Shown: piece after piece, positions 26,497-34,934 of the stretch
Numbering within the stretch: the first letter of the stretch is position 1
How the letters are laid out: the number at the start of each line of letters is the position of its first letter
Source of the DNA: JACCZX01 sp038216465
Lineage (GTDB): Bacteria > Pseudomonadota > Gammaproteobacteria > Burkholderiales > Burkholderiaceae_F
NCBI GenBank assembly: GCA_038216465.1
Contig: JBBQQC010000010.1
Location: forward strand, 1 to 64,000
Length of the DNA stretch: 64,000 bases
Reading direction: 5' to 3'
Notes under the pieces: generated by a model
What the model was told of the DNA's origin: nothing
What the model saw: the letters and a program-made list of their open reading frames with translations, nothing else
Database searches by the model: none
Program-made: the position numbers and the translations under genes

Positions 26497-27448
26497 CTCT
26501 GACCAACTTGGCCCATTTAGACAGTTCGGCGTTGACGACCGCGCCCAGCGCCTCGGGAGTGCCACCGACCGCCTCGCTGCCTTGTGCAAGCAGCTTCTCG
26601 CGAATGTCGGGTTCCTTCAACACCGTATTCAGTGCGGCATTAAGTCGATCGACTATCGCGCGTGGCGTCTTCGCCGGCACAAACATCGCATACCAGGAAT
26701 CCACCTCGAAGTCGGGGATTCCTGATTCCTGCATTGTCGGAACGTCCGGGAATGCGGCGCTGCGCTTCAGCGTCGACACCGCAAGCGCTTTCAGTTGCTT
26801 CTGCTTGACGAACTGCGCGGCCGCAGGAATCGACACCCAGAGCAGCGGCACCTGGTTGCCGATCACGTCGGTCACCGCCGGTCCACCGCCGCGATAAGGA
26901 ATATGCGTCAGCTGTGTGCCGGTGCGCTGCTTCATCATCTCGCCCGCCAAATGACCCGGCGAGCCGTTGCCAACCGACGCAAAGGCAAGCGAGCCGGGCT
27001 TGTCCTTGGCCATTGCAATCAACTGTTGAACCGTGTTGGCCGGGAACTGCGGGTTTGCTACCAGGATCTGCGGCAGCGAACAGACCATCCCCACCGGCTC
27101 GAAATCGCGCGCGGTATCGAAGCTCAGCTTCGGAAAGATCGCCGGATTGATGGTGTGCGACGAGAGCGTGAAAAGCACGGTGTAGCCGTCGGGCATCGCC
27201 TTCGCTACTACCTCGGTACCGATCGACCCACCGGCGCCGCCGCGATTCTCGATAACGATCGATTGGCCCAGCGCGGCACGCAATCGGTCCTGCACGATGC
27301 GTGCGATGACGTCGGTGCCGCCGCCGGGGGGATAAGGCACCACGAGGCGGATCGGCCTATCGGGGTAGCTTCCCTGCGCGTGCGGCGAGCCAGCCGCCAC
27401 CAAGGCTGCGGCCCCGATGGCGTGCAAAAGCAATCGTCTGCGAATCAC
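26474..27448 (-). CDS. Bug family tripartite tricarboxylate transporter receptor
   Basis: A 324-residue periplasmic receptor with a signal peptide (residues 1-25, ending near SPHAQGSYP) and Bug motifs PIRLVVPYPPGGGTDVIAR, SIVIENRGGAGGSIG and GYTVLFTLSSHT. It lies between the xsc-like gene and the SauS-like gene on the same strand, 24 bases after xsc, so it is part of the sulfonate operon and may bind a sulfonated acid. No TctAB membrane subunits are close. Confidence 0.9.
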   Translation of the reverse strand: MIRRRLLLHAIGAAALVAAGSPHAQGSYPDRPIRLVVPYPPGGGTDVIARIVQDRLRAALGQSIVIENRGGAGGSIGTEVVAKAMPDGYTVLFTLSSHTINPAIFPKLSFDTARDFEPVGMVCSLPQILVANPQFPANTVQQLIAMAKDKPGSLAFASVGNGSPGHLAGEMMKQRTGTQLTHIPYRGGGPAVTDVIGNQVPLLWVSIPAAAQFVKQKQLKALAVSTLKRSAAFPDVPTMQESGIPDFEVDSWYAMFVPAKTPRAIVDRLNAALNTVLKEPDIREKLLAQGSEAVGGTPEALGAVVNAELSKWAKLVRDAGIKAE

Positions 27449-27472
27449 TGTCGTCTCCTCATGAACCGCAGC

Positions 27473-29260
27473 TCAAACGAAGTTCTTGTACTTCGACAGA
27501 TGGCGCACCGGCTTCGAAAGTGCATCGCGCCGGAATGGATCGCCCAATTCCTTGGTGACCATCAATTCGAGTACGGTCGTTTTGCCTTCGCCCTGGTTCT
27601 TGACCGACTGCTGCAGCGCGCCGCCGACGTCGGACAGCTTGTCAACCAGAATTCCTTCGCAACCAAAGCTCTTCGCAACAGCGACCCAGCTTGGGTTTTC
27701 GAGCTCGACACCTTGATAGCGCTGCGCATAGAAGTCCACGTGATTCTTTTTCTCGGCGCCCCATTGGCCGTTGTTGAAAAGCACGACAGTGACGCCGATT
27801 TTCTCGCGCGCGCAGGTCAGCAGCTCATTCAGGCTGATTCCCCAGGCGCCGTCACCGACGTACGCAATGGCGGGCCGCTCCGGTGCAGCGACCTTGGCGC
27901 CGCACGCAACCGGAAAGGCGTAACCGCAATTGCCGAAACTCATCGCTGCCAGCATCGAGCGCGGCTGCTCAAAACGCAGATACGAATTCGACACCGAGCA
28001 GATGTTGCCGATGTCGGTCGACACCACTGCATGTTTGGGCATCGCACGTTCCAGCTCACGCAGCATCTGGCGCGGGTGCATGTAGCTTGAATTCTTGGAG
28101 ATTTCGACCGAATACGCATCGGTCTCGTGCGTCCACCTGTCGAGCTCCTGCTCCCAAGCGGCCTTTTCCGCCCTGATTTTCCCGTCGCGCTCCGCCTTGT
28201 TCTGCTGGCAAGCGAGCGTTTTGCCCTGCAGGCGCCGCAGTAGTGCAAGTGCCGCGGCCTTGGCGTCGCCGTTGATGCCTACCGAGATCGGCTTGACCAG
28301 CCCGAGCATCTTGGAGTCAACATCGATCTGGATGATCTTCGCGTCGTTCGGCCAGTAGTCGAGGCCGTACTGGGGCAGCGTGCCGAAGGGTCCGAGCCGC
28401 GAGCCGAGCGCCAGCACGACATCGGCCTGGCCAATCAATTTCATCGCCGCTTTCGATCCCTGATAGCCGAGTGGCCCGCACCACAACGGATGTGATGCCG
28501 GGAAAGTATCGTTGTGCAAGTAACTGTTCGCGACCGGTGCATGCAGCAACTCGGCCAGTGCAATCGCCTCTTTCATTCCATCGGCGAACATCACCCCCCC
28601 ACCAGCGAGGATGACCGGAAACTTGGCCTCCGCCAGCGTGCGTGCTGCTTCGTCGAGCGCGGCTTCGTCGCCGGCGCCACGGCCGATGCGGATCGGTTGC
28701 GGGATCTCGACTTCGATGTCGCCGTAGAAAAAGTCGCGCGGAATATTCAGTTGCGTCGTGCCCATTTCGAGCAGCGCGCGGTCGAAGCAGCGCGCCGTGA
28801 TCTCGGCGATGCGCTTCGCGTTCATCACATGCCCCTGGTACTTGGTGATCTTCGAGAAAATCGGCAGTTGCTCGGTCTCCTGAAAGCCGCCGAGTCCCAT
28901 CGTCATCGAGCCCGTTTCGGGTGTGATGAGAACCACCGGTGAATGCGCCCAGTACGCAGCCGCGGCGCCGGTCACGAAATTGGTGACGCCGGGACCATTC
29001 TGTCCGATGCACACGCCATGACGGCCCGATACGCGCGCATACCCATCTGCCATGTGCACGGCGCCCTGCTCGTGCGCGACTGGAATGAAACGGATGCCCG
29101 CGGCCGGGAAGATGTCGAGCGCGTCCATGTACGCCGACCCGACGATGCCGAATATATCGGTTACCCCTTGCGCCACCATCGTTTCAACGAACGCCTCGGA
29201 CGGCGTCATTTTCTGCCGCCCCTGAACCACGGTCCGGTTCGGTTGCTTCATGTCGGTCAT
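27473..29260 (-). CDS. xsc: Sulfoacetaldehyde acetyltransferase (Xsc), thiamine diphosphate enzyme
   Basis: A 595-residue ThDP enzyme. The glutamate that activates the cofactor is in VAHEQGAVHMADGYARVSG; the C-terminal ThDP/Mg motif is GDGAWGISLNE...FNNGQWG. Xsc-specific-looking stretches include IGQNGPGVTNFVTG, QLNIPRDFFYGDIEVE and LHNDTFPASHPLWCGPLGY. Xsc converts sulfoacetaldehyde and phosphate to acetyl phosphate and sulfite in the cytoplasm. GAGGATAAG precedes the ATG. It heads the minus-strand operon xsc, bug, sauS-like, sauT-like and is divergent from citrate synthase; a pta gene follows that gene. The context strongly favours Xsc over other ThDP synthases. Confidence 0.88.
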   Translation of the reverse strand: MTDMKQPNRTVVQGRQKMTPSEAFVETMVAQGVTDIFGIVGSAYMDALDIFPAAGIRFIPVAHEQGAVHMADGYARVSGRHGVCIGQNGPGVTNFVTGAAAAYWAHSPVVLITPETGSMTMGLGGFQETEQLPIFSKITKYQGHVMNAKRIAEITARCFDRALLEMGTTQLNIPRDFFYGDIEVEIPQPIRIGRGAGDEAALDEAARTLAEAKFPVILAGGGVMFADGMKEAIALAELLHAPVANSYLHNDTFPASHPLWCGPLGYQGSKAAMKLIGQADVVLALGSRLGPFGTLPQYGLDYWPNDAKIIQIDVDSKMLGLVKPISVGINGDAKAAALALLRRLQGKTLACQQNKAERDGKIRAEKAAWEQELDRWTHETDAYSVEISKNSSYMHPRQMLRELERAMPKHAVVSTDIGNICSVSNSYLRFEQPRSMLAAMSFGNCGYAFPVACGAKVAAPERPAIAYVGDGAWGISLNELLTCAREKIGVTVVLFNNGQWGAEKKNHVDFYAQRYQGVELENPSWVAVAKSFGCEGILVDKLSDVGGALQQSVKNQGEGKTTVLELMVTKELGDPFRRDALSKPVRHLSKYKNFV

Positions 29261-29357
29261 TCTTATCCTCGCTTGGGTGACGCCACGGTTTTTACTTTAC
29301 GCTGGTTGCATGCGGAGCGATATTAACGGCGTTCGCTGTGCGGGAGAGAGTCAAAGA

Positions 29358-30500
29358 ATGAGTGAAGACACTGAGAAGGTCGAGATCCATCGCGGGCTCA
29401 GCGGCGTCTACTTCGAGCGCTCGAGCGTCTGCGACATCGATGGGCGCGCCGGCGAGCTGCGCTACCGCGGGTACTCGATTCACGATCTCGCCCAACGCTC
29501 GACCTTCGAGGAGACTTGCTACCTACTGCTCAAAGGAGAGTTGCCCGGCAAGGAGGAGCTCGCTCGCTTTGACGCCGACCTGAAAGCCGCGCGCAAGTTG
29601 CCTGCTGAAATCTACAAACTCATTGAAATTACAAAGGATGCGCATCCGATGGATGTGCTGCGTACCGCGGTGTCGGCGCTCGCTGCCTTCGATCCCGACG
29701 TCGCCGACAACTCGCCGCTGGCGATCCTGCGCAAAGGCGTGCGGCTCGCCTCGCAGGTGCCGATGATCGTCGCGGCGCACGAGCACATCCGCAACGGCCG
29801 TGCGCCGCCGGCACCCGACCCGGCACTCGGACACGCCGCGAATTTCTTCTACATGCTGAAGGGCTCGGCGCCGAGCGCGGACGCTGCGCGGTTGATGGAC
29901 ACCGACATGATTCTGCACGCCGAGCACGGCTCGAACGCGTCGTCGTTCACTGCTCGAGTCGTGGCGGGCACCGAAGCCAACCTGCACGCCGCGATCACGG
30001 CGGCGATCGCTGCGCTATCGGGCCCGGCGCACGGCGGGGCAGCCGAGAATGTGATGAACATGGCGCAGGAGATCGGTGAGGCCGCCAACGCACCCGAGTA
30101 CGTCAGGCGTAAGCGGGCCAACAAGGAGCCGGTGATGGGCTTTGGGCACCGCGTGTACCGCGCTGAAGATCCGCGCGCGCGTCACATGCGCGCGGGCGTC
30201 GAGACGCTCTCACGCGAGATGGGCCAGCCGAAGTGGTACGAGATTCTGCAGGCGCTGGTGAAGGCGATGGAGCGCTATGCGCGCCACGGCGTGAACGTCA
30301 ACGTCGACTTCTACGCCGGCGTCGTCTATTACCTGAATGGGATTTCGGCGGATCTTTTCGTACCGATCTTCGCGATCGGCCGCGTGCCAGGCTGGACCGT
30401 GCAGGTGCTCGAGCAGATGGAAAACAACATCCTGATCCGCCCGCTCACGCTGTACAACGGACCACAGCCGCGCGAGTACCTTCCCTTACATCTGCGCTGA
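29358..30500 (+). CDS. Citrate synthase family protein (citrate/2-methylcitrate synthase)
   Basis: A 380-residue citrate synthase. Catalytic residues are visible: His in ILHAEHGSNASSFTARV, His in MGFGHRVYRAEDPRA, and Asp in NVNVDFYAGVVYYLN. The start at 29358 (MSEDTEKVEIHRGLSGV) gives the normal N-terminus of the short, archaeal/Gram-positive-like type; the frame is open further upstream across the xsc promoter. It condenses acetyl-CoA (or propionyl-CoA) with oxaloacetate. Divergent from xsc with about 97 bases between and convergent with pta, it may draw off the acetyl-CoA produced from sulfonates. Confidence 0.9.
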   Translation: MSEDTEKVEIHRGLSGVYFERSSVCDIDGRAGELRYRGYSIHDLAQRSTFEETCYLLLKGELPGKEELARFDADLKAARKLPAEIYKLIEITKDAHPMDVLRTAVSALAAFDPDVADNSPLAILRKGVRLASQVPMIVAAHEHIRNGRAPPAPDPALGHAANFFYMLKGSAPSADAARLMDTDMILHAEHGSNASSFTARVVAGTEANLHAAITAAIAALSGPAHGGAAENVMNMAQEIGEAANAPEYVRRKRANKEPVMGFGHRVYRAEDPRARHMRAGVETLSREMGQPKWYEILQALVKAMERYARHGVNVNVDFYAGVVYYLNGISADLFVPIFAIGRVPGWTVQVLEQMENNILIRPLTLYNGPQPREYLPLHLR

Positions 30501-31370
30501 GAGAAGCACCGCGGCGGCGACGATGTCCTCGACGCTCGCACCACGCGACAGGTCGCTGATGGGACGCGCGAAACCCTGCAGGACCGGTCCAATGGCGCGC
30601 GCGCCGGCAAGGTGCTGGGTGAGCTTGTAAGCGATGTTGCCGGAGTCGAGATCCGGGAAGATCAGCACGTTGGCGCGGCCCGCCACGGCGCTTTCGGTCT
30701 TGACCTTTGTCTTTGCAATGGAATCGACCAGGGCGGCGTCGGCCTGCAGCTCGCCGTCGATCGCGAGTCGCGGGTCGCGTACTCGGGCGATAGCTAGCGC
30801 GCGTACGACCTTCTCGGTACGGGGGTGACGGGCGCTGCTCTTGGTGGAGAAGGAAAGCAGCGCGACGCGCGGCTCCTCAGCGAGCAGCGCGCGGCAGCTC
30901 GCCGCCGAAGCAAGCGCGATGTCGGCGAGCTGCTCGGCGTCGGGCTCGGCGTTGACTGCGCAATCGGCGTAGATCAGAACCCGGTTCTGCAGGATCATCA
31001 GGAAGAAGCTCGAAGGCGTGCGGATACCCTCTGCGAGCCCGATTGTCATCAGCCCGGCCTCGATCACACGCGCCGTCGTATGCGCGACCCCCGCGAGCAT
31101 CGCGTCGGCATCGCCCGCCTTGACCATCATGCCGGCATGCAGCAGCGGTTTGCGCACCGCGCGCTGCGCGACTCTCGGATTGCCGTAGAGCTCGGCATAC
31201 GCGGCGAGCCGCGGGCTCGACTCTGGATCCAGCAGAAGGATTGGCTCTGCAAGCCCTTCGCCTTTCAGTCTGCGCGCAGCCTCGACGATGCGTTCATCAG
31301 AGACCTCTGGCAGCACGATGCGCCGGGGCTGGCGGCGGGCCCGCTGGAATAGTTTGTCAAGAACATCCAC
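30486..31370 (-). CDS. pta: Phosphate acetyltransferase (Pta)
   Basis: A 294-residue single-domain Pta/Ptb-type protein. Typical stretches are RRIVLPEVSDERIVEAARRL, AGVAHTTARVIEAGL, and DLDSGNIAYKLTQHLAG with GFARPISDLSRG near the end. It converts acetyl phosphate from Xsc and CoA to acetyl-CoA. The start is uncertain: a GTG at 31370 gives the usual N-terminus (VDVLDKLFQRAR), while the frame is open to 31463 through an Arg-rich stretch unlike the family. The stop overlaps the citrate synthase gene end by 15 bases. Pta beside xsc is the classic arrangement for sulfonate degradation. Confidence 0.87.
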   Translation of the reverse strand: MDVLDKLFQRARRQPRRIVLPEVSDERIVEAARRLKGEGLAEPILLLDPESSPRLAAYAELYGNPRVAQRAVRKPLLHAGMMVKAGDADAMLAGVAHTTARVIEAGLMTIGLAEGIRTPSSFFLMILQNRVLIYADCAVNAEPDAEQLADIALASAASCRALLAEEPRVALLSFSTKSSARHPRTEKVVRALAIARVRDPRLAIDGELQADAALVDSIAKTKVKTESAVAGRANVLIFPDLDSGNIAYKLTQHLAGARAIGPVLQGFARPISDLSRGASVEDIVAAAVLLSAQM

Positions 31371-31392
31371 GCGAAGGACGCAGCGCTCGATC

Positions 31393-31551
31393 CTACGGCG
31401 TCTTTGGTGTCTTGTAGGGAACCTCCTTCTGCAACGGCTTCCAGACTGTTTCGTAGCCGACAAACCCCTTTTCGTTCGGCAGCATTGGACGCGTCGTATA
31501 GAAGCGCGTAACGCCGTCAGGAACTCTGGTGATCGGCTTTTGCTCGCTCAT
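31393..31551 (-). CDS. Small conserved-looking protein, 52 residues, in apr-pta cluster
   Basis: A 52-codon frame from ATG at 31551, preceded by GGGGTGAC, to a TAG at 31393. It encodes a polar, Tyr/Pro/Lys-rich protein (for example RFYTTRPMLPNEKGF and VPYKTPKTP) with no signal peptide or membrane helix. I do not recognise it. It lies 22 bases before the pta start and 69 bases after the FKBP-type gene on the same strand, so it is likely part of the apr-to-pta transcript. Codon use looks protein-like, and nothing overlaps it on the other strand. Confidence 0.6.
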   Translation of the reverse strand: MSEQKPITRVPDGVTRFYTTRPMLPNEKGFVGYETVWKPLQKEVPYKTPKTP

Positions 31552-31620
31552 AAGTCACCCCATTTGTCGTGAAAGTCAGGACTCAAGCCCCGTGAAAAAA
31601 GTTAAGTCGTCCATCGCCCC

Positions 31621-32130
31621 TCAAACCGGCGTCATTATCGACGGGTCGATCTTCGGCGCGGCACCCACAGCTCCACCGGCTTTCATCTCCTCGTCGGTCG
31701 CGTTGCGCACCGTCACTATCTCGAGCGTGAAGACGACCTCCCTGCCGCAAAGCGGATTGTTTCCGTCGACCGTCAGCGTTTCGCCGTCGATTCGCGTCAC
31801 GATGAAGCTGCGCGTTCGACCCCGGTCGTTCTCCATGAGGATGGCGGTGCCGACCTGACGGTACTCTTCGGGCACGTTCTCGATAAGATCGGTGAACACG
31901 AGCGACTCGTCCCGCGGCCCAAAGATGTGATTGCCGTCGATCCGCACTTCGGTCACGTCGCCGGCGGACTTACCCTCCAGTCCGCGGTGGACCGAAGGCG
32001 CCAGAATTTCATCGTGTCCGTGAACGTAACCTAACGGAAACTCGACGCAGCTGAGAACGTGGCCCGTTTCCCGGTCGGTCACCTTGTAGGTGAGCTCGAC
32101 AAACTTGCCGTCCCGGATCTCTTCGCTCAT
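31621..32130 (-). CDS. FKBP-type peptidyl-prolyl isomerase (SlyD-like)
   Basis: A 169-residue protein with the SlyD-type FKBP layout: KFVELTYKVTDRETG, FPLGYVHGHDEILAP as the substrate-binding segment, RGLEGKSAGD, an inserted flap domain, then VDGNNPLCGREVVFTLEIV. SlyD proteins combine proline isomerase and chaperone action and often bind metals; the His-rich C-terminal tail of E. coli SlyD is missing. The start at 32130 (MSEEIRDGK) is preferred to the open frame upstream. Its place after aprA suggests help in folding of the APS reductase or another metalloprotein. Confidence 0.85.
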   Translation of the reverse strand: MSEEIRDGKFVELTYKVTDRETGHVLSCVEFPLGYVHGHDEILAPSVHRGLEGKSAGDVTEVRIDGNHIFGPRDESLVFTDLIENVPEEYRQVGTAILMENDRGRTRSFIVTRIDGETLTVDGNNPLCGREVVFTLEIVTVRNATDEEMKAGGAVGAAPKIDPSIMTPV

Positions 32131-32149
32131 GCAACAGGAGTCCGTTCGC

Positions 32150-32500
32150 TCAGAAAATCGACGCCGCGAAAATCCTGATATCACCATCTTCGTAGCCGAG
32201 GACAAGCCTGCCGAGCCATTCACCCGGCCTCTTGGTGCTCCGTTGACGGTATAGGACCGTCACATGTTCGCCGCGGCGAATGATGCCCAGATAGTCGGCA
32301 TGTCCGGAGAGGTTTCTGGCCAGCTCGCTATTGGCGAACTGGTGATTCACTACGACCTCATTCATCGTAAGCGCGAGCGACTTGGCGAACTTCTGCACGA
32401 ACTCTGCGTACTTACCCTCGTTGGAGGCCTTGACAAGATCGCGCCACAGGGGATCGGCGATGGCGCGTATCTCCTCATCAGTTCTTTCGACGATGTTCAC
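32150..32500 (-). CDS. Hypothetical protein coupled to aprA, 116 residues
   Basis: I do not recognise this soluble 116-residue protein. The N-terminal half is charged and helical (VERTDEEIRAIADPLWRDL, EGKYAEFVQKFAKSLAL) and the C-terminal half looks like beta strands (GRLVLGYEDGDIRIFAASIF). The SnoaL/NTF2-like layout (helices followed by strands, ending in a sheet) is possible. The ATG overlaps the aprA stop (ATGA), so it is translationally coupled to the APS reductase alpha subunit, which argues for a role in that complex or its sulfite supply. Confidence 0.7.
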   Translation of the reverse strand: MNIVERTDEEIRAIADPLWRDLVKASNEGKYAEFVQKFAKSLALTMNEVVVNHQFANSELARNLSGHADYLGIIRRGEHVTVLYRQRSTKRPGEWLGRLVLGYEDGDIRIFAASIF

Positions 32501-34407
32501 GCCGTCAGTTTCTGCGGCGTAGCGTCGCTGATCGTCGTCGGCTCCTCATCCGCAATCAGGTGATAGCAAGGTGCCTTCTCCATCTCGTACTCGCCAGATT
32601 CCGGATCGCGGCGCGACACGGTCAGTACGTGCCAGTTCTCGTCGTCTAGCTGCATGACGTCGCCGCGGTAGTAGTACCCCGGCCAGCGTGTTTCCTTGCG
32701 GAACAGCGTGTGTTGCGTGACGCACTCCGCGGCGCGATGACGATGCTTCAATTCCCACGCACGCAGCAGTTCGTGAAGATCCTTTGCGGCCACGCTCTCA
32801 AGATCTTCCTCCATGATCTTGAGCTTCTTGAGGCAGATGTTTAGAAGCTTCTCGTTGGTCATGTAACCGACGGTATAGCCACCGCAATACTCGTCCATCA
32901 GCTTCTGCAGGCGATCCAGACCCTGCTGAGGATTGATGAAGTGCGGATTGACGGTACCCGCCACGACTGCGTTGCGGTATGTCCTGTAATGCTGCAGCGG
33001 TTTGTAGATCTCGTTCCTGCGGCGCTCGATCTGCGCAGTGGATACGACGATGCCTTCGCCCTTTCCGTCGTCGATGTACTTGCAGGCCGCCTTCGCGGCA
33101 AGACGGCCCTCGGTAAACGAGCCGGATGAGAAGGCGTGAGGCGTACCGCCGACCGCGTCACCCGCGCCGAAAAGACCTTCGACCGTCGTCATGCGGTTGT
33201 AGCCCCAGAAATACTCGGGCGGTGAAACGTCCTCGGGACCCGAGCACCACGCACCTGAGCACGTTGCGTGCGACCCCATGACATAGGGCTCAGACGTAGT
33301 CAGTTCGGGATTCTCGTTTTTGGGATCCACGTCGGTGGCAGCCCAGAGGACCGCCTGGCCCACGGTCATGCCCAGGAAGTTCTCCCAGCCGACCTCTTCC
33401 AGGTGGGGGTCCTGGAAGGCCTGCATGGTCACCATGTGTATGGGGCCGCGGCCGGCGGCCACTTCGCTGATGATGCAATGGTTGCGCAAGCAGGTCGGTA
33501 TCGGCCGATGAGTCAGGTGTGAGACTTCCGGATCGAGATACTCCTTGCCGACCATTTTCTGCAACGCGGGGAACCACTTGGATTCGTACTCTTCGCCCAG
33601 CGCGTTCTGCGTGTAGGTCTTCAGGTGCAGGAAGTACGCGCCCACCGGACCGTAACCATCCTTGAAACGGGCCAGCACAATCCGATTTTCCATCTGCGTC
33701 ATCTTGGCGCCGACGTTGATCATGAGTCCGTACGCCGACGCGGACGACCACGGCGCATACCAGGTGCGCCCGGCACCTTCGCCCGTCGAGCGCGTCTTGA
33801 AGATGTTGGAAGCGCCGCCCGCGCCGCAGATGACGGCCTTGGACTTGAAGACGTGGTAGTTGCCCGTGCGGACGTTGAAGCCGACGGCACCGGCAACTCG
33901 ATCCGGCTTGGCTTCATCCATCAGCAGGTGCGTGACGCAGATGCGGTTGAAGACCTTGTCCGCCGATTTTTTGGCAGCCTCGGCGACGATGGGCTTATAG
34001 GACTCGCCGTGAATCATGATCTGCCATCGGCCTTCACGCAGATAGCGCCCGGTTTTTGGGTCCTTCATGATGGGCAGGCCCCACTCTTCGAACTGATGCA
34101 CGGTGGAGTCGACGTGACGGGCCATGTCGAACAGCAGGTCTTCCCGCACCAGTCCCATCAGGTCGATGCGAGCGTAGCGGACATGATCCTCGGGATTGTT
34201 CTCGCCCCAACGGGTCCCCATGTAGCAGTTGATTGCGTATAGCCCCTGGGCGACGGCGCCGGATCGATCGATATTGGCCTTCTCGGCAATGACGATCTTC
34301 TTGTCCTGCCCCCAGAACCTGGCCTCCCAGGCGGCACCCGTGCCGCCAAGACCCGCACCGACGACGAGAATGTCGATGTTGTCTTCAATGATCGTTTGGT
34401 AGGCCAT
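32497..34407 (-). CDS. aprA: Adenylylsulfate reductase alpha subunit (AprA)
   Basis: A 636-residue FAD protein, the normal length for AprA. The dinucleotide fold is at DILVVGAGLGGTGAAWEARF; later motifs include SHLTHRPIPTCLRNHC, MGSHATCSGAWCSGPED and LFGAGDAVGGTPHAFSSGS, which line the flavin and APS site in AprA. In sulfur-oxidising bacteria it works in reverse, joining sulfite and AMP to APS and passing two electrons to AprB. The start overlaps the aprB stop (TGATG). The adjacent sat gene and an AprM-like anchor without qmo genes fit the oxidative type. Confidence 0.93.
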   Translation of the reverse strand: MAYQTIIEDNIDILVVGAGLGGTGAAWEARFWGQDKKIVIAEKANIDRSGAVAQGLYAINCYMGTRWGENNPEDHVRYARIDLMGLVREDLLFDMARHVDSTVHQFEEWGLPIMKDPKTGRYLREGRWQIMIHGESYKPIVAEAAKKSADKVFNRICVTHLLMDEAKPDRVAGAVGFNVRTGNYHVFKSKAVICGAGGASNIFKTRSTGEGAGRTWYAPWSSASAYGLMINVGAKMTQMENRIVLARFKDGYGPVGAYFLHLKTYTQNALGEEYESKWFPALQKMVGKEYLDPEVSHLTHRPIPTCLRNHCIISEVAAGRGPIHMVTMQAFQDPHLEEVGWENFLGMTVGQAVLWAATDVDPKNENPELTTSEPYVMGSHATCSGAWCSGPEDVSPPEYFWGYNRMTTVEGLFGAGDAVGGTPHAFSSGSFTEGRLAAKAACKYIDDGKGEGIVVSTAQIERRRNEIYKPLQHYRTYRNAVVAGTVNPHFINPQQGLDRLQKLMDEYCGGYTVGYMTNEKLLNICLKKLKIMEEDLESVAAKDLHELLRAWELKHRHRAAECVTQHTLFRKETRWPGYYYRGDVMQLDDENWHVLTVSRRDPESGEYEMEKAPCYHLIADEEPTTISDATPQKLTA

Positions 34408-34886
34408 CAGTAGTACACGCCCTGCTTGAGCTTGAGGCCGGCGTCCTTAAGTGTCCGCAGTCCCCCGTCATCGAGACGGATGTATTTAGGTTCGTTGTAC
34501 AGGAGCTGACTCTCGCGCATCTCCTTGCTGGGCGCGGGAACATCGGCGAGCTTGGGGATCGCGGTCCCCCACGGCTTCGTCGTAATCGGAGACAGAAAGT
34601 TTTTCTCCGTGCCGTTTCGGAACTTGATCTTCCACGCGATCGTGCCTTTGCGTTCGTCGCGATCGACTCGAACGCTGTGACCCAACGGCGCGAAATCCGC
34701 ATACCCGCGGACATCGATCGCATGCTGGGGACAAGCCTTCACACAGGAGTAGCACTCCCAGCACATGTTCGGTTCGATGTTGTAAGCGCGACGAGTCGTC
34801 TCGTCGATGTGCATGATGTCCGACGGACAGATGTCGACGCAGTGTCCGCATCCGTCGCACCTCGTCATGTAGACGAAGGTAGGCAT
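34407..34886 (-). CDS. aprB: Adenylylsulfate reductase beta subunit (AprB)
   Basis: A 159-residue iron-sulfur protein with two 4Fe-4S motifs at the N-terminus (CDGCGHCVDICPSDIM and CWECYSCVKACPQHAID) and a C-terminal tail (WGTAIPKLADVPAPS) that wraps AprA in known structures. It carries electrons between the AprA flavin and the membrane partner. It lies between aprM and aprA, with the stop codon sharing bases with the aprA start. Confidence 0.93.
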   Translation of the reverse strand: MPTFVYMTRCDGCGHCVDICPSDIMHIDETTRRAYNIEPNMCWECYSCVKACPQHAIDVRGYADFAPLGHSVRVDRDERKGTIAWKIKFRNGTEKNFLSPITTKPWGTAIPKLADVPAPSKEMRESQLLYNEPKYIRLDDGGLRTLKDAGLKLKQGVYY

Positions 34887-34934
34887 GACTGGCTCCTTGA
34901 GCGGTTCTTGATGAAATTGTTTTCTGTCTTCTTT

